Made by a program: the position numbers and the translations under genes. The notes under the pieces are model-generated. The model was not told the origin of the DNA. It did no database searches and saw only the letters and a list, made by a program, of their open reading frames with translations. From Macrotrachela quadricornifera (taxonomy: Eukaryota; Rotifera; Eurotatoria; Philodinida; Philodinidae), in NCBI GenBank assembly GCA_022393335.1, contig JAJEKB010020261.1:203929-267928 (forward strand): a stretch of 64,000 bases of DNA. The letters are read 5' to 3'. Positions within the stretch are counted from its first letter, which is position 1, and every line of letters starts with the position of its first letter. This document shows positions 32,972-44,666 of the stretch, piece after piece.

Positions 32972-34207
32972 TCAATTATTAAATAATTGGTTTGCATGTA
33001 AAAGTGTCCAAAACATCTCGACTCCATGTTCAATAAGTGCATCAGGAAAATCGTAGGCTGAATCATGTAGAACATCTATGTCACCTGCTCCCAAAAGAAA
33101 CATAGCACAGCGACACACAGCAGAGTAGACGCCAAAATCTTCTGACCAACGATTAGGTGCTTGAAGTAATGTCAACGTTTTTCTACATTTTTGTGCACAA
33201 TGAATGATATCTTTCGTAGCTTGTTGATCATTAAGTACTGCGGCAAATATATCTGTAAATTCAATATCATAGGTTAGACCAGCCTTATGAGTCTCTCGTT
33301 TGATCAGTTCAATTGCTGCTTCTACCAATGGTTGCATCAAAGCATCAGTGGCTGTTCGTAGTGTAGCCATTATTACTGCTTCACCTGGAGTTGTACCGAA
33401 TGCGACCTCACCTAATTTTGCATGAACTATAGTCACTAGACGTATTTCTTCAGTTGAAGGCAAGCATTGAGGTAGCTGCTCAAGTTCTTTCAATAAATGG
33501 CACATGGCACGTACTGGATTTATTCCTTGTTCTGGATGTGCAGCATGACAACAGCGACCATAGAGTTTCACGATCATACCTCGTGAAGCACAGGCAAATG
33601 CTCCTTCTCGTATTAATATCTCACCTAAAGGATGTCCAGGTGAATTGTGTAGAGCATAAGCAATATCAGGACATAGCGAAGCATCAAACTTCTCGCTCTC
33701 AATTACGGCTCTTGCACCAGCTCCAGTCTCTTCAGCAGGTTGAAAAAGTAACATCACTTCTCCACGAATCGGAGGTGTGCAAGCAAGTCGTTTAGCTATA
33801 CCAAGCAATATGGTCATATGCCCATCATGACCACAACTATGAGTAACATGCTCAGCTCGTGAACGCCATTCTCGTCCGTCATCTCTTTCAGTAATTGGTA
33901 AGGCATCAAGTTCAGCACGTAGCATTATTCTTGGTCCTGCTTCATGTCCACCGAACACACCAGCAACTCCATGTCCACCTAGACCAGTAATGATACGCTT
34001 TGCACCAGCTTCTTGTAACCACGTGACAATGGATGCTGCTGTGTGCTTCTCTTGGCCAGACAATTCAGGGTGTGCATGTATATGATGTCGAATAGTCGCT
34101 AAGGACGTATTCATCAGTGATGGAGGTTCGATCAACAACGGTGCAATACTGTTATCAATTTCAGTTATAGTGATTTCATCGAGTGGAAATCCGAGTTGTT
34201 TCCACAT
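32972..34207 (-). CDS. M20D-family amidohydrolase (hippurate/IAA-amino-acid hydrolase type)
   Basis: An intronless 411-residue enzyme of the M20D metallopeptidase/amidohydrolase family, which cleaves N-acyl or indoleacetyl amino acids. Visible motifs: RHHIHAHPELSGQE (41-54), RAELDALPI (97-105), the metal-binding SCGHDGHM (C125, H127), PAEE (158-161, general-base/metal Glu), ALHNSPG (H187), the dimerisation-domain CCHAAHPEQGINP (219-231) and a C-terminal metal His in LHDSAYDFPD (H381). All expected ligands are present and length is normal. Lack of introns, visibly higher GC than the flanks and similarity to bacterial/plant enzymes suggest horizontal acquisition. The start at 34207 is the first Met; homology begins near residue 33, so MNTSLATIR could be an alternative start. 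No signal peptide is seen. Confidence 0.92.
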   Translation of the reverse strand: MWKQLGFPLDEITITEIDNSIAPLLIEPPSLMNTSLATIRHHIHAHPELSGQEKHTAASIVTWLQEAGAKRIITGLGGHGVAGVFGGHEAGPRIMLRAELDALPITERDDGREWRSRAEHVTHSCGHDGHMTILLGIAKRLACTPPIRGEVMLLFQPAEETGAGARAVIESEKFDASLCPDIAYALHNSPGHPLGEILIREGAFACASRGMIVKLYGRCCHAAHPEQGINPVRAMCHLLKELEQLPQCLPSTEEIRLVTIVHAKLGEVAFGTTPGEAVIMATLRTATDALMQPLVEAAIELIKRETHKAGLTYDIEFTDIFAAVLNDQQATKDIIHCAQKCRKTLTLLQAPNRWSEDFGVYSAVCRCAMFLLGAGDIDVLHDSAYDFPDALIEHGVEMFWTLLHANQLFNN

Positions 34208-34551
34208 CGTTAGTTTGTCCCATTCTTTTATAAATCTTAATATAAAATGTGTATGAGAAGTATTAATAAGTTTTGCATATATATATGTATGAAAAATTGT
34301 GTTCAGCTTCTAGTATCTGTGTTAGACAAAAAAATACGTACATCATTGAACAGATTTTGATATATGAAAAATTGTCTCTTTATTTTGCTAAAAACCATAA
34401 TCAGCATACTGCATGTGTTTGATCTTAATATTTTACACAATGATCAATTCATTTTTAATCCTATAAATCTTCTCAAGATATCGTTCAAAAAAATAATACA
34501 GTTTTGACTGATATGAAACAGGCTAAAAATTTCAGCTATGTTCCCACTAAC

Positions 34552-35296
34552 TCACAGTGTAATCTTGCCATTGTTCAATTTAAATAAGGCAGCAGCAGTC
34601 CATTTGGCTTTGCGTCCTGTAGCTTTAATATCTGGACAAAAATATAAGTGAAAATATATATTAATAGTATACATATTTACTTTTGTAGGGCTCTCCATTA
34701 TGACTTCCTTCAGCCGAATATCTTAAAGAAACTTGATCATCTTTTGCCACAATATAGTCGAATGAGATGATATGCAAATCGTTAATGCTTTTCATTAATT
34801 CTATTAAATGAAACTCTCAAAATCTACAAGAATATCTAAAAACTACTTACTTCCGTGTTCTTCGGTATATGTTTCACAGTTGTGTACTTCAAGAAAAGTG
34901 GTCGGAGCAATAAACTTATTTCCTGGAGCCAAAAGATGAGCAACATTTTGAGCTGTAGCCCGTTTTGGATCATAGCTAAATAAGAAAATTATGAATCTTT
35001 CAGAAATTTTATAATTTATGAAAGCTTAAAACGACTATTAACTCTTTTTTAATTGGTAAAATCTTCAGAAGATGAATTTTTTTAAATATGTCATATATAA
35101 TTTTCTTTGAAATAATAAATGCATAAATGATTATCGTCAACTCGTTGCATAGTTGAATAAAGAGTAAAGCATATTTTTGTTGTCACTCAAATACTTTGCT
35201 AAATGTTTATAAATTTAGGGGAAACAAAGAAAATGTGTACCTAATCTCCATATATTCTTTGATAATTCGAACATTATTCTTCTCTTGTTCCGTCAT
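34552..35296 (-). CDS. SnoaL-like (NTF2-fold) protein, ester-cyclase type
   Basis: Four exons on the minus strand: 35241-35296, 34851-34975, 34681-34800, 34552-34631. They encode 126 residues with all GT-AG junctions in frame. The introns are 265, 50 and 49 nt. The sequence fits SnoaL-like polyketide-cyclase/ester-cyclase proteins: an N-terminal helix (MTEQEKNNVRIIKEYMEI), a helix-strand core, and the signature strands FDYIVAKDDQVSLRYSAEGS, IKATGRKAKW and a final FKLNNGKI. These small NTF2-fold proteins bind hydrophobic substrates; the actual ligand is unknown. The start is supported by an acceptor-like ATTCTTCAG ending 7 nt before the ATG. Unlike the adjacent M20 gene it is fully spliced. 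No individual frame is long, so the model comes from splice reconstruction. Confidence 0.8.
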
Positions 35297-38200
35297 TTTT
35301 ACACTGAAGAATGAAAATGATCGAGCATCAATGTTAGACAAAATATAATACCCATACTACTCATCATGCATGTTCTAACATTTTCTTTCTTTATCATTAT
35401 AATAGTTATATCTTTATCTTTGATTTTTTCTTCGTATAAATATGTTTTTTTTTATTGTGCGTTTTCATACACCATTCGAAAGTGCTTATATTATTAATTA
35501 ATTAAATTTTACTGTTATAAATTTAAGCTACAGTTTCTGTGCAAAAAGTTATATACTATTTACTTTTATTTATATATACTGAATATTAAATCAGCTCCTA
35601 TGGATAATAAAAGAGAAACAAACAAGCAAAGATAGAAAAGAAAAGGGAGAGATTGAATCTTTGTGTTCTTATCTTCATATGTATGTATTCTATTTCAATA
35701 GATGTAATATATCTCAAATTTAATTCGATTCTTATGAAAAAAATTGATCAAGATAATCACTTTTTGTTTAATGAAATTTACCTCAAAGAAAAAGTATTAC
35801 AAAAATAGAAGAACGAACGATTCATATTCGTTGTATAAATATTTCTCGGTCTTTTTCGAATATACTGTTTATCGTAAACATCTAATGAATGTTCATTGAT
35901 CATAATGTATAGATTACAAGCTGAGATAAAGGGATAGCAACGTACTAGTCGGAGTTTATTTGTCTATGTAAATCCTAAATATTTAAATTCATTTACTAAT
36001 TCAATTTCTTGACTTTTTTACTTATGCATATAACATATGCACTACTATTTTAGATATAATTATCGATTGTTTTCGCGTATTCATATATTTGATCACATAT
36101 TTTCAATCAAATGTATTAGGTTAGTTACTAAAGGGGACCTTATAAGAATGCAAAGTTCATTTGTAAATAGATGTCCTGAATGACCTTCAATAGATTGAAT
36201 AAGATCATGGATAAACACAAAATAGATACAGATTAAATTAATGACAAACCAATCTCTGAAAATAGACAATTAAATACTATTTTTGCTTTGATAGTTACTA
36301 CCTAGATACGATAATCACGAGATGAGTTTTTTCTTCAATGATGATCTATTGTATAGTGTGCTACTTACTAGTTTATTTCAAATATTCAAATTCAGAAAAA
36401 TTACTACAATCTTCAAAAACATCCAGTGATGGATTACTTAATACATTGTCTCAAATGCTATTGTTGAGACTGTTGTGTAATCTATGGCAAGCGGGAAAGA
36501 TTTTGGTAGATGACTTCTTATTGTCAAATGTTCTCGTACATTATAAATTCTAACTGCTCAAACGTATTGAAAACAATCGCTGAAATCAATAATAATGATA
36601 TTGTTAATACAGCAAAAGTAGTAGGATCCAACTAGTACTAATTGTTTTCGATTACAAAGAATTTGAAAATACTTATGAGACATGATGTATATATGATACA
36701 ATCAAGAACACAATACCTAGTGATTCGAAATTTGATCTGAATACATTTTCATATTTCAGATTACCTTATGTTCAAATAAAAATGTAACTTATCATGTTTA
36801 ATATAATATGTATGTACATTTAAAAAAATAAACATCATAGTTGAGTAAAGAAAGAAGCTGATAGAAGCAAGTGCACATCACTCATTGTGTGACACTAATA
36901 ATTACTACGGATTTCAACGAAAATTGCATAAGCGCTTTTCAATTGAATTGGTAAGCTGTTGTTCTAAACCTTATGAAATATAAAGAATTTTTCCTAGAAA
37001 TAGTACTAATTATTGCGAAGTTCAATCCTAATACAAGATTTATAATCATCTTCAAGCAAGTTTTTATATATTGTCTCCACTAACTACATAGACTTTAGAA
37101 TAATTCGAAATAAAAGAGTAAACATTAACTTACTTTGAACACTGTTGTGTATCAAATGACTAGAAATAAAACTATCGTCATTAAATTTCATCAAAATTAT
37201 TGTTTTAGATGAACAATAAAAAAATCAAATAACATAATATCAATCAATAAAAACTGTATCACAAATTTAATGAAGTTTTTCGTAATATTATTAAATTTAT
37301 TTTAACTATCATCTCTCACTCTCTTACTCAGAAAAGATTTTAACCGAAATCCGAATTTTTTTTAGTGAAATCATTTTAATTAATACAATCATTAGGTGAT
37401 CATTGGTGGTTGAAATCGGGAAATTATGAACAGTTTTATGGAGAACTATATATAGCTGCTCGAATCTTAACATTAATTTCCTTTTAATAATTGTAATCAG
37501 TTTAAACGCTGACATAGAGTAATGCTCAAAATTGAGCATACACGTAGCACGACTATAAGCAGTAATCTACGTTTTGTGAAAGAATATGGTGTTGAAGAAA
37601 TCTTACGAATGCGCGATCTCATTTGTCATCTATATAATCAATTTTGAGTGTCACTGTATACATAGGAGGCATAATGCATACACAATTCTTTTCAAGAAAT
37701 TGTTTGAAAATAGTTAAAGCAAACATATGTTAGAGGATTCTATTGAATGATATTTCTAAAATTTGTTGAATATAGAAATTGTATGATTTGTCGAATAAGA
37801 TAGTGTGCAAGACGATTGACAATATTTTTTCTTCATTTCAATTATACACTAGTGCTTAAATAATATATACATTAATAACTAAACTTTAACATACGTCGGT
37901 AAACATTAAAAAAATCGTATGCAAAGTCATGTTATGCATGTAAGAGATTTTGTTATCACTAATTGGAATGTAGACAGAGTGTGACGCAAAAGCGCCTAAC
38001 AGTTCTCTTACATGCTTCGGACCTTGCAATTTTTTATGTGTTGTTTTCACTTATATAAACTGCTTTATATTCGAAATTGTGTAATAACACTCATTTTTAT
38101 GCATTTCTTTTTTTCGGTTCTGTATATTACACTCTGATAACCTCATTTCTCTCTCTCCTCTGTTGGTATATTTTTTACTTTGTTTTGTATAATCTTCCCT

Positions 38201-39141
38201 TCTGTAAGAGTTTCATTGTGGTTCGAAGAGAGAAGTCTCAAGATGTCTTCATATGATTTTTTAAAAGTACAATTTTGAGATTTTTCAAATTACTTTTTTC
38301 CTACAGTACTTTATGAATCGAATAAATTTGACTAGATTCAATCATCACTATCATTTTGTATTGTATTACATTCATGCAACGATTTAATTTTTGTGCATGT
38401 TATCAATATACAAGTGAAATAATCAGCTTGATTCATTGGTACTTTTCGTTAAATACATGGATTTCATTGAATAGTCAAGAAAACATTTTTGAAAAAAAAA
38501 AAGAATTATTCTTCTTTACTACAAATACAAAAGATTTATGACAACTATAACCATGCATCAAATTGAATGTTTTTCTAAAATAATGTGATGAATGAATTAA
38601 ACAATTTTACTTTTGTGAAAGACTAAAATATATTTCTTCTAACTTCAAGTTATTAAGTTCATTTTAATCTATTATTTTATTATTTTTTTTGTAGTAAATG
38701 TATAGAGATATATTGTATTCAATAATTAAAAAGCATTTGGTTGATGGTGCTTTTGCTTTAGATCAACACTATATAATAATGAAAATTTATGCAAATTTCT
38801 ATATACTCTAATATTTTCGATTTTATTACTAAATAACAAGTATTTAAACAAATAATAATGATAATCAATATTCTCTTCCATATTTTGAACACATATTCAT
38901 ACTAGAGAAACAAGTGAATAAAACAGGAGTAAAGCTGATTACATAAAACATGAGCAACATTATACAAATAAGACTAGTAAACATATTAAAAAAATTTGTA
39001 GAATAGACACATGAAACTAAACGAATTATGCTAGCAATTGATCGATTTATTGATAAATTATGATCCATAGATGATCAACGAATATTTCGGTACAGATATG
39101 CTTCTTATATATGAATACTATATATCATTATTGTAAACTGA
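35297..39141. other. Gene-free AT-rich spacer
   Basis: No gene is supported over 3.8 kb. A 12-bp perfect inverted pair (37936-37947 and 38004-38015, GCATGTAAGAGA) could form an 80-nt hairpin. Other open frames (36338-36553, 37324-37539, 38865-39068) look random. Confidence 0.5.
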
Positions 39142-42026
39142 TCAATCGTCAGTACTAATTTCATTTCTGCCATGCATTCGAATAAAATGAATTAGATTTG
39201 ACGGAAGATAATTCTCATAACATACACTTTTCGTATTGATTAGACAAGCACATTGACATTTTAACGAAAGTTTTTGATTGGCACGTAGAAGCTCTTTGAT
39301 TTCGTTATTCCATGTTAGATCTTGCGGTAGACAACCATTGCTATCCATACAATCACTATGAGCGTTTGCATCCAGAAGAATTCTAATTATAGTTCTTGCA
39401 TTATCTACACTATAACATTGAGTACTCAGATGTAAAAGTGTTGATTTCACCTTTGGACCAGTTCTATCTACATCCGCTCCACAATGGATCAACAGTCGAA
39501 TGATCGATAAAACTGACACACTACAAAAAAAATATTTTTCAAAAACAAAACTTCTTTTAAAATATACTTGTGTTGGACTATTTAAAAATGTTTTTGTTTC
39601 TCTTAACCTAAAACCAAATCATCTGTAAAGATGTAAGATGATCAGCAAAAATTTCGTCGTTATAATTTATAAAATATAAGACTTTCAGAAATTTTTAGAG
39701 AAAAAAAAAATTTTTAAAAACTTTTCGTGATTACCGATCGATATAGTGTTTCACATTTCCAGCTACTCAGGAGAAAAACTAGTGGTTGTTATGCTCGAAC
39801 AAAACTTATCTAATATCATGTTATTCTTCTTTCATTTTAAAACTAATTGAAGAAATGAAGACTCAAGAAAATATATACCTAATAGAACTAAATTTATGTT
39901 CATTCCGATCCAGCCTAAACTGATCAATATAAAAGCCAAGGAGAAAATAACCGGTTTCTGTGACAATGTTTTGACGCACAGCTCGTCGTATAAGACCCAA
40001 CAGAATGCATTGATCATTGTTATTCACTTTTTTCGATTCAATAATCTAAAAAAATCAATAAATTATTATTCTAATTTATCCCAAATGTTAAATTTCTAAA
40101 AATAAATACAAACGACTGTTTCTTTTACTTTTCATAAGATTCATTATTTTTTCTCTAATTTTGAAAAGCACGAATTAAATTTGATTATTGTCACCTGTGC
40201 TCTTCTTCATATTTATTTTTCTAACAAGTAAATAAAGATCTATACATCTCATCATCTTTTTGCTATAGTATGTCTCAAATTAATGATTGAAAAAACTAAT
40301 ATTCTACTAATGCGTCAATATTTGTTTGATAAAAGAAATACTTACATAAGTTATGATACATAGAAGGTTGGTTAGTAGCTTAACTAACTTGCCAGTTCCT
40401 CTATCGAGTATCCATACCCAAACGAGCGCCAACGACCCTATAGGCATAGTTCCTTGCTGACGGAATATTCTGCATAAAACCTTTACGAGTGCTTCTAGAG
40501 AGCTGTAATGCAACTCAGGAGTACACCATTTATTATGTTTTGCTTGAATCATCAATCGATAAGCATGTAATTGTAATTGAAGACAACGATGAAGTTTACC
40601 TTGCCATTTATATATATTACTTTGTTTAATAATTACCGAAATAAGATGTTGATCTTGACCAATTTTCAGTAAAAGTCGTTCACTAACAAGTAATGCATAT
40701 ATTCGCATTGCATCATCATTGTCTCGTATGAGAGCAAGTTCATCGAGTGTTTGACATTCACTACGAAACTCGTAAGTTTCATAGAGTGTACTATTATCTA
40801 ATGGTGTTACCATACTCAAAGCCTTTTCAAAATAACAATATGCTTGATCACGTTTGTGTACAACACCATCAATTATATATCTACAAGCGAGTAATGCCAG
40901 TTCATCTAGAGCTTGTTGACGAGGTAAGATGTCCAAAAGTATATCTACTATACAAGTATTGTTACAATAAGCTGCTAACATCAACGGTGTAAAACCTGTT
41001 TCATTCATGACAAAGCCTCCACCTTGATGATAGATGAGTACTTTAGCTATCTCGTTGTGTCTTTTATGTATAGCATAATCCAGAGCAGTTCTCTTCTTTT
41101 TATCGAATATAGTGGGATCAGCGCCATATTTTAAAAGTGCATTCACTATACCGAGATGATTTCTACGAGAAGCAGCATGTAAAGCTCTCTCATTATAATT
41201 TTTTGCATATCGATTAGGATCAGATCCTCTATGTAAGAGATAATCGACAATTTTTTCATAACCATTTTGAGCAGCAACTATTAAAACTCCACATTTATTA
41301 ATATTTGCATGACCACATTCAACGAGCTGTCGGACTAGATCAAAATCTCCTTTCTTACATGCATACCAAAGGGCTGTTCTACCATCAGAACAGACATGAT
41401 CAATTATTGTTGAATAAATATGGCCGCAAAAGATGCTCTCTAATACCAATTGGACACACTCAGCATCTCCGCGATCAATAACATGAGTAAGCATCGTGTG
41501 TGAATTACGTATTTTAGTCCGATAATAATCATCTGATGAATATTTATTTCGATGCTGTTGGATACTTCGATGTCTAAGCAAAAGATTGAGATAGTTAGCG
41601 TCATTTGTATTAATAGCATCGCGCACTGCAGATTGTGCTGCATCTTGAAAATCTTCGTCAGAGTCATATAGTGTACCAAAGTCATAGTCAAATACGTCAT
41701 CTAAACTATCTTGTTTTTTTGTCAATTGTTTTCTTTTCCATGGTTGTGTTGCCAATCGATCACGTTTTGTGAAACCTTAAAAAGATCAAGAAAAAAAATT
41801 TAAAGAGTGAATTACATTAATGATATATTGATTATTTTGCAACTATGTAATGAATGCAAAAAACAAATAATATGAATGATTAAATTCAATATAACATACA
41901 TGATGAATGATGTAATGGAATCTGATTTTTAATTTTTCTTGTTCGAACCGCGTGGCGATGTTGTTGATGAAGTTGATTATTCTTGCGTTCATCATGTGTC
42001 TCTAATATATCTTCGTTCTTAGACAT
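39142..42026 (-). CDS. fem-1-like ankyrin-repeat protein (CUL2 substrate-receptor family)
   Basis: Four exons on the minus strand (41900-42026, 40346-41775, 39879-40045, 39142-39520) join in frame into a 700-residue protein. The layout follows FEM1: N-terminal ankyrin repeats (DGRTALWYACKKGDFDLVRQ, ERALHAASRRNHLGIVNALL, GFTPLMLAAYCNNTCIVDIL), a middle TPR-like helical region (ECQTLDELALIRDNDDAMRI, ISVIIKQSNIYKWQGK) and a C-terminal ankyrin pair (SIIRLLIHCGADV, ARTIIRILLDANAHSD). It ends with KLSLKCQCACLI...LPSNLIHFIRMHG, matching the FEM1 VHL-box/C-terminal tail. FEM1 proteins recruit C-terminal degrons to CUL2 ubiquitin ligases. Exon 1 is a poorly conserved His/Lys-rich leader. The FEM1-typical TLLHLA in the C-terminal ankyrin appears as YFLLGF, so that repeat is divergent. 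No breaks are seen. Confidence 0.85.
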
Positions 42027-44308
42027 AAATCCGTTTTGCTTGCGAATTGTTACAATACAAATTGACGTAAAACTATACGTATAGTACACTTAAAATTGAG
42101 TTATTTGTAGTTTTGAATTACTCACTTCCCAAAGACAACGATTGTAGAAAACGAAATAATATTGCTCGTATATTGAGCAAGAAATATTTTTTTGTATTTT
42201 AATCGAAAACTGGGACAATTTATGTGAAATTTGCAAAAGTCAATATCAACCGTTACTCATTCTCTTTCGTTTTATTCGACTACTTACACACTGCTTACCT
42301 TTTATTTCGTCATTTGTGTGAAAGCTACATACATAGTGTTGGCTACTACCGTTCTTCAATACTGTTAGTCATCATAAAGAAAATAACACATTATTCATGA
42401 TTTTTTTCTAAAGGACAATATATAAGATAACACAAATGGAGAAAAAAAAATATGAATATGTGACGTTAAAGAATCACGTATATTGGAATTTTCATTTTTT
42501 CATGATATAAAAAAGTATAATGAATCATTAACGTTACGTCATGTAAATTAATTAAGAAAATAAAAAGGTAGAAAATAAGAGACCTGAATGTGAAGAAGCA
42601 TAGATGACGCTCTCTAACAGAAAGAATTATACATATTCATATAATGACGTAATTGAATAATTCATAGACTGAAAATAATGCCACAATAACAAGAAAAATA
42701 CGCGATATACAGTGATACAGAAAATTATCAGAGGTTATTTGTGATTACTTCATTAATACACTTAAAGATTAATACAGTACAACAAATATCGAAATTAAAA
42801 TTTTTATAATAAGTTATGGAATCGATTCCTACTTTGTTCACCATTAAATATTAATACGAGAGTATGTCATTCGGATGCGATATCCAAACTAAAAGGATAT
42901 TGTTTCAATGACATTCATCATTCCGTACGAGTTCTTAACATTTAGCATTTTTGATGTTTTCTTTGATATTAAAAAAAAAAACAAATCTTATTTCAATCTA
43001 GAATATGAATCTATATACAGACTTGACTAGTCGACTCGGATGCCAATCAGTACAAAAAAGCCTGGTTGAATCCAGGTATAATTTGTATAACTTGATCCGA
43101 CCTCCTTATAAATGACATTTCAATGTCGCAAAAAACTATTTTTTCTTTCTAAATTATTATTTATATAGAAATCATTGAAAATATGAAGATATATATTATC
43201 ACGATAGAGTAAAGGTATCTTGGAGGTTATAACCGATCATTTATAAAAAAAAAAAATTTATTTTTATCTTCAATGGTGTGAGAGTAGAGACACGGTGGGA
43301 AGGTATGAATAAAGGATGAAAGTAAGTGTATTTTTATGCAACAAAGACTAGAAAAAAATTATAAAAATAAAATTTTTTAAAACTAATGGATTAGTTCACA
43401 CTTTCACTAAATCTTATACTTTTACTCTCAAAATCCTCTCAAATATATTTTATAGATTTTTACAGATTTATCCTTCTGTGTAGATAGAAGAACAATCATT
43501 AAATCTTCATAAATAATACCTATCAATGAATTATTATCAATTTTAATTCATCAATATTATGTTACAGAATCAACATGAAATATATAAGACTAACATACAA
43601 TATATTAATAAGATAGATTAATTATTCTTTAGTTATTGTCAACAAAATAACTGTTGATTACTTATATCTAAAAGTTTGTTATCAGTAACAATTGAAGTAG
43701 ATATATACACATTTTAGAAAAAATATATCGGAGAAATATATATCCTATATGAAATTTGATTTTAATTTCTGCAATTCTATGAATTCTTTTATTAGAGAAA
43801 AAAAAATTGATGTACAAGTATAAATATTAGTAATGTCTAAAATAATTATTTCTTAATAATAATAATCAATTTTAATTAAGAAAATTTTTTATAAACAAAA
43901 TATATTATTCCATCAAAGTTTTTTTTAACGAACAGAATTATTTTTATTGTTATTATTTCGAAAGGAAGGGTGAATTACTTCGATAAATATGTACGTTTTA
44001 TTTAAAATCAAAAACGAACACGTGATTGGGATATATTTATGTTTTTTGCATCGATACTATGATTTATTTTTTATAATATTCTATAATTACAATGGTTGGA
44101 CAAAGAAAAAGCCCTCACCCCCTTCCCTCACTCAAAAGAAATATACGACAAAGGTAATACACCTACCCTTTGGTAATAACCATCATTTTTTCGTTCTCTA
44201 TCAAAATGGTAATATTATTTCATCGCAATATATAAAAGATAGTTGCGAAGATAAACACATGATCAATTGTATAAAGCTTTTTCAATAATTACAAACGAAG
44301 AAATAAAT
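42027..44308. other. Gene-free AT-rich spacer
   Basis: Intergenic between divergent genes; presumably contains both promoters, but none could be assigned. The open frame 43989-44288 has no recognisable family. A CCTGGTTGAATCCAGG stem-loop at about 43060-43075 looks like a T-arm but lacks the rest of a tRNA. Confidence 0.5.
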
Positions 44309-44666
44309 ATGAGTAAGTTTTTATTAAAAATATTTTATCATTTTTCATATATAAGACAAATTGACTATATAAATTAGGTTCAAAAACTAATCGTATTGAA
44401 AGAAAAATTAGCACAGATTTGAATAATGATAGATACAATGGAGGAGAAGGTAAGAATTTATATGTATATTATTTGATAATATTGTTTACTATTATTTTTT
44501 AGGTTTGGTGAATAAAATAGAAAGAACTCGTAGTGAGATTAAAGGCGATAGTACCACTGGTCGTTTACGAGAAACTGTTCCTGATGGTGATTTTTCTCCG
44601 GAACTTTATGGTGGTGATTATGGTGGATTTTCTCCTACAGAATATGGTAGTCCTGGTTTTTATTGA
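44309..44666 (+). CDS. Small Gly/Tyr-rich protein with 4-nt first coding exon
   Basis: Proposed exons are 44309-44312 (ATG A), 44378-44449 and 44503-44666, giving 79 residues. The introns are 65 and 53 nt with GTAAG donors and TTAG acceptors. The N-terminus is polar and basic (MSSKTNRIERKIST), and the C-terminus is Gly/Tyr/Pro-rich (DGDFSPELYGGDYGGFSPTE, ending YGSPGFY). An AATAAA at 44772-44777 supports a transcript. No signal peptide or known domain is present. The very short first exon is inferred from frame continuity and could be wrong; exons 2-3 are better supported. A similar Gly/Tyr-rich exon occurs at 52851-52937. Confidence 0.55.

Noticed and set aside
37936..38015. 80-nt hairpin as a second miRNA precursor
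   Set aside because: Only the outer 12 bp pair well; the internal region does not continue the stem.
43055..43080. T-arm-like stem-loop suggesting a tRNA
   Set aside because: The loop is six bases rather than seven, and no acceptor, D or anticodon arms can be built around it.
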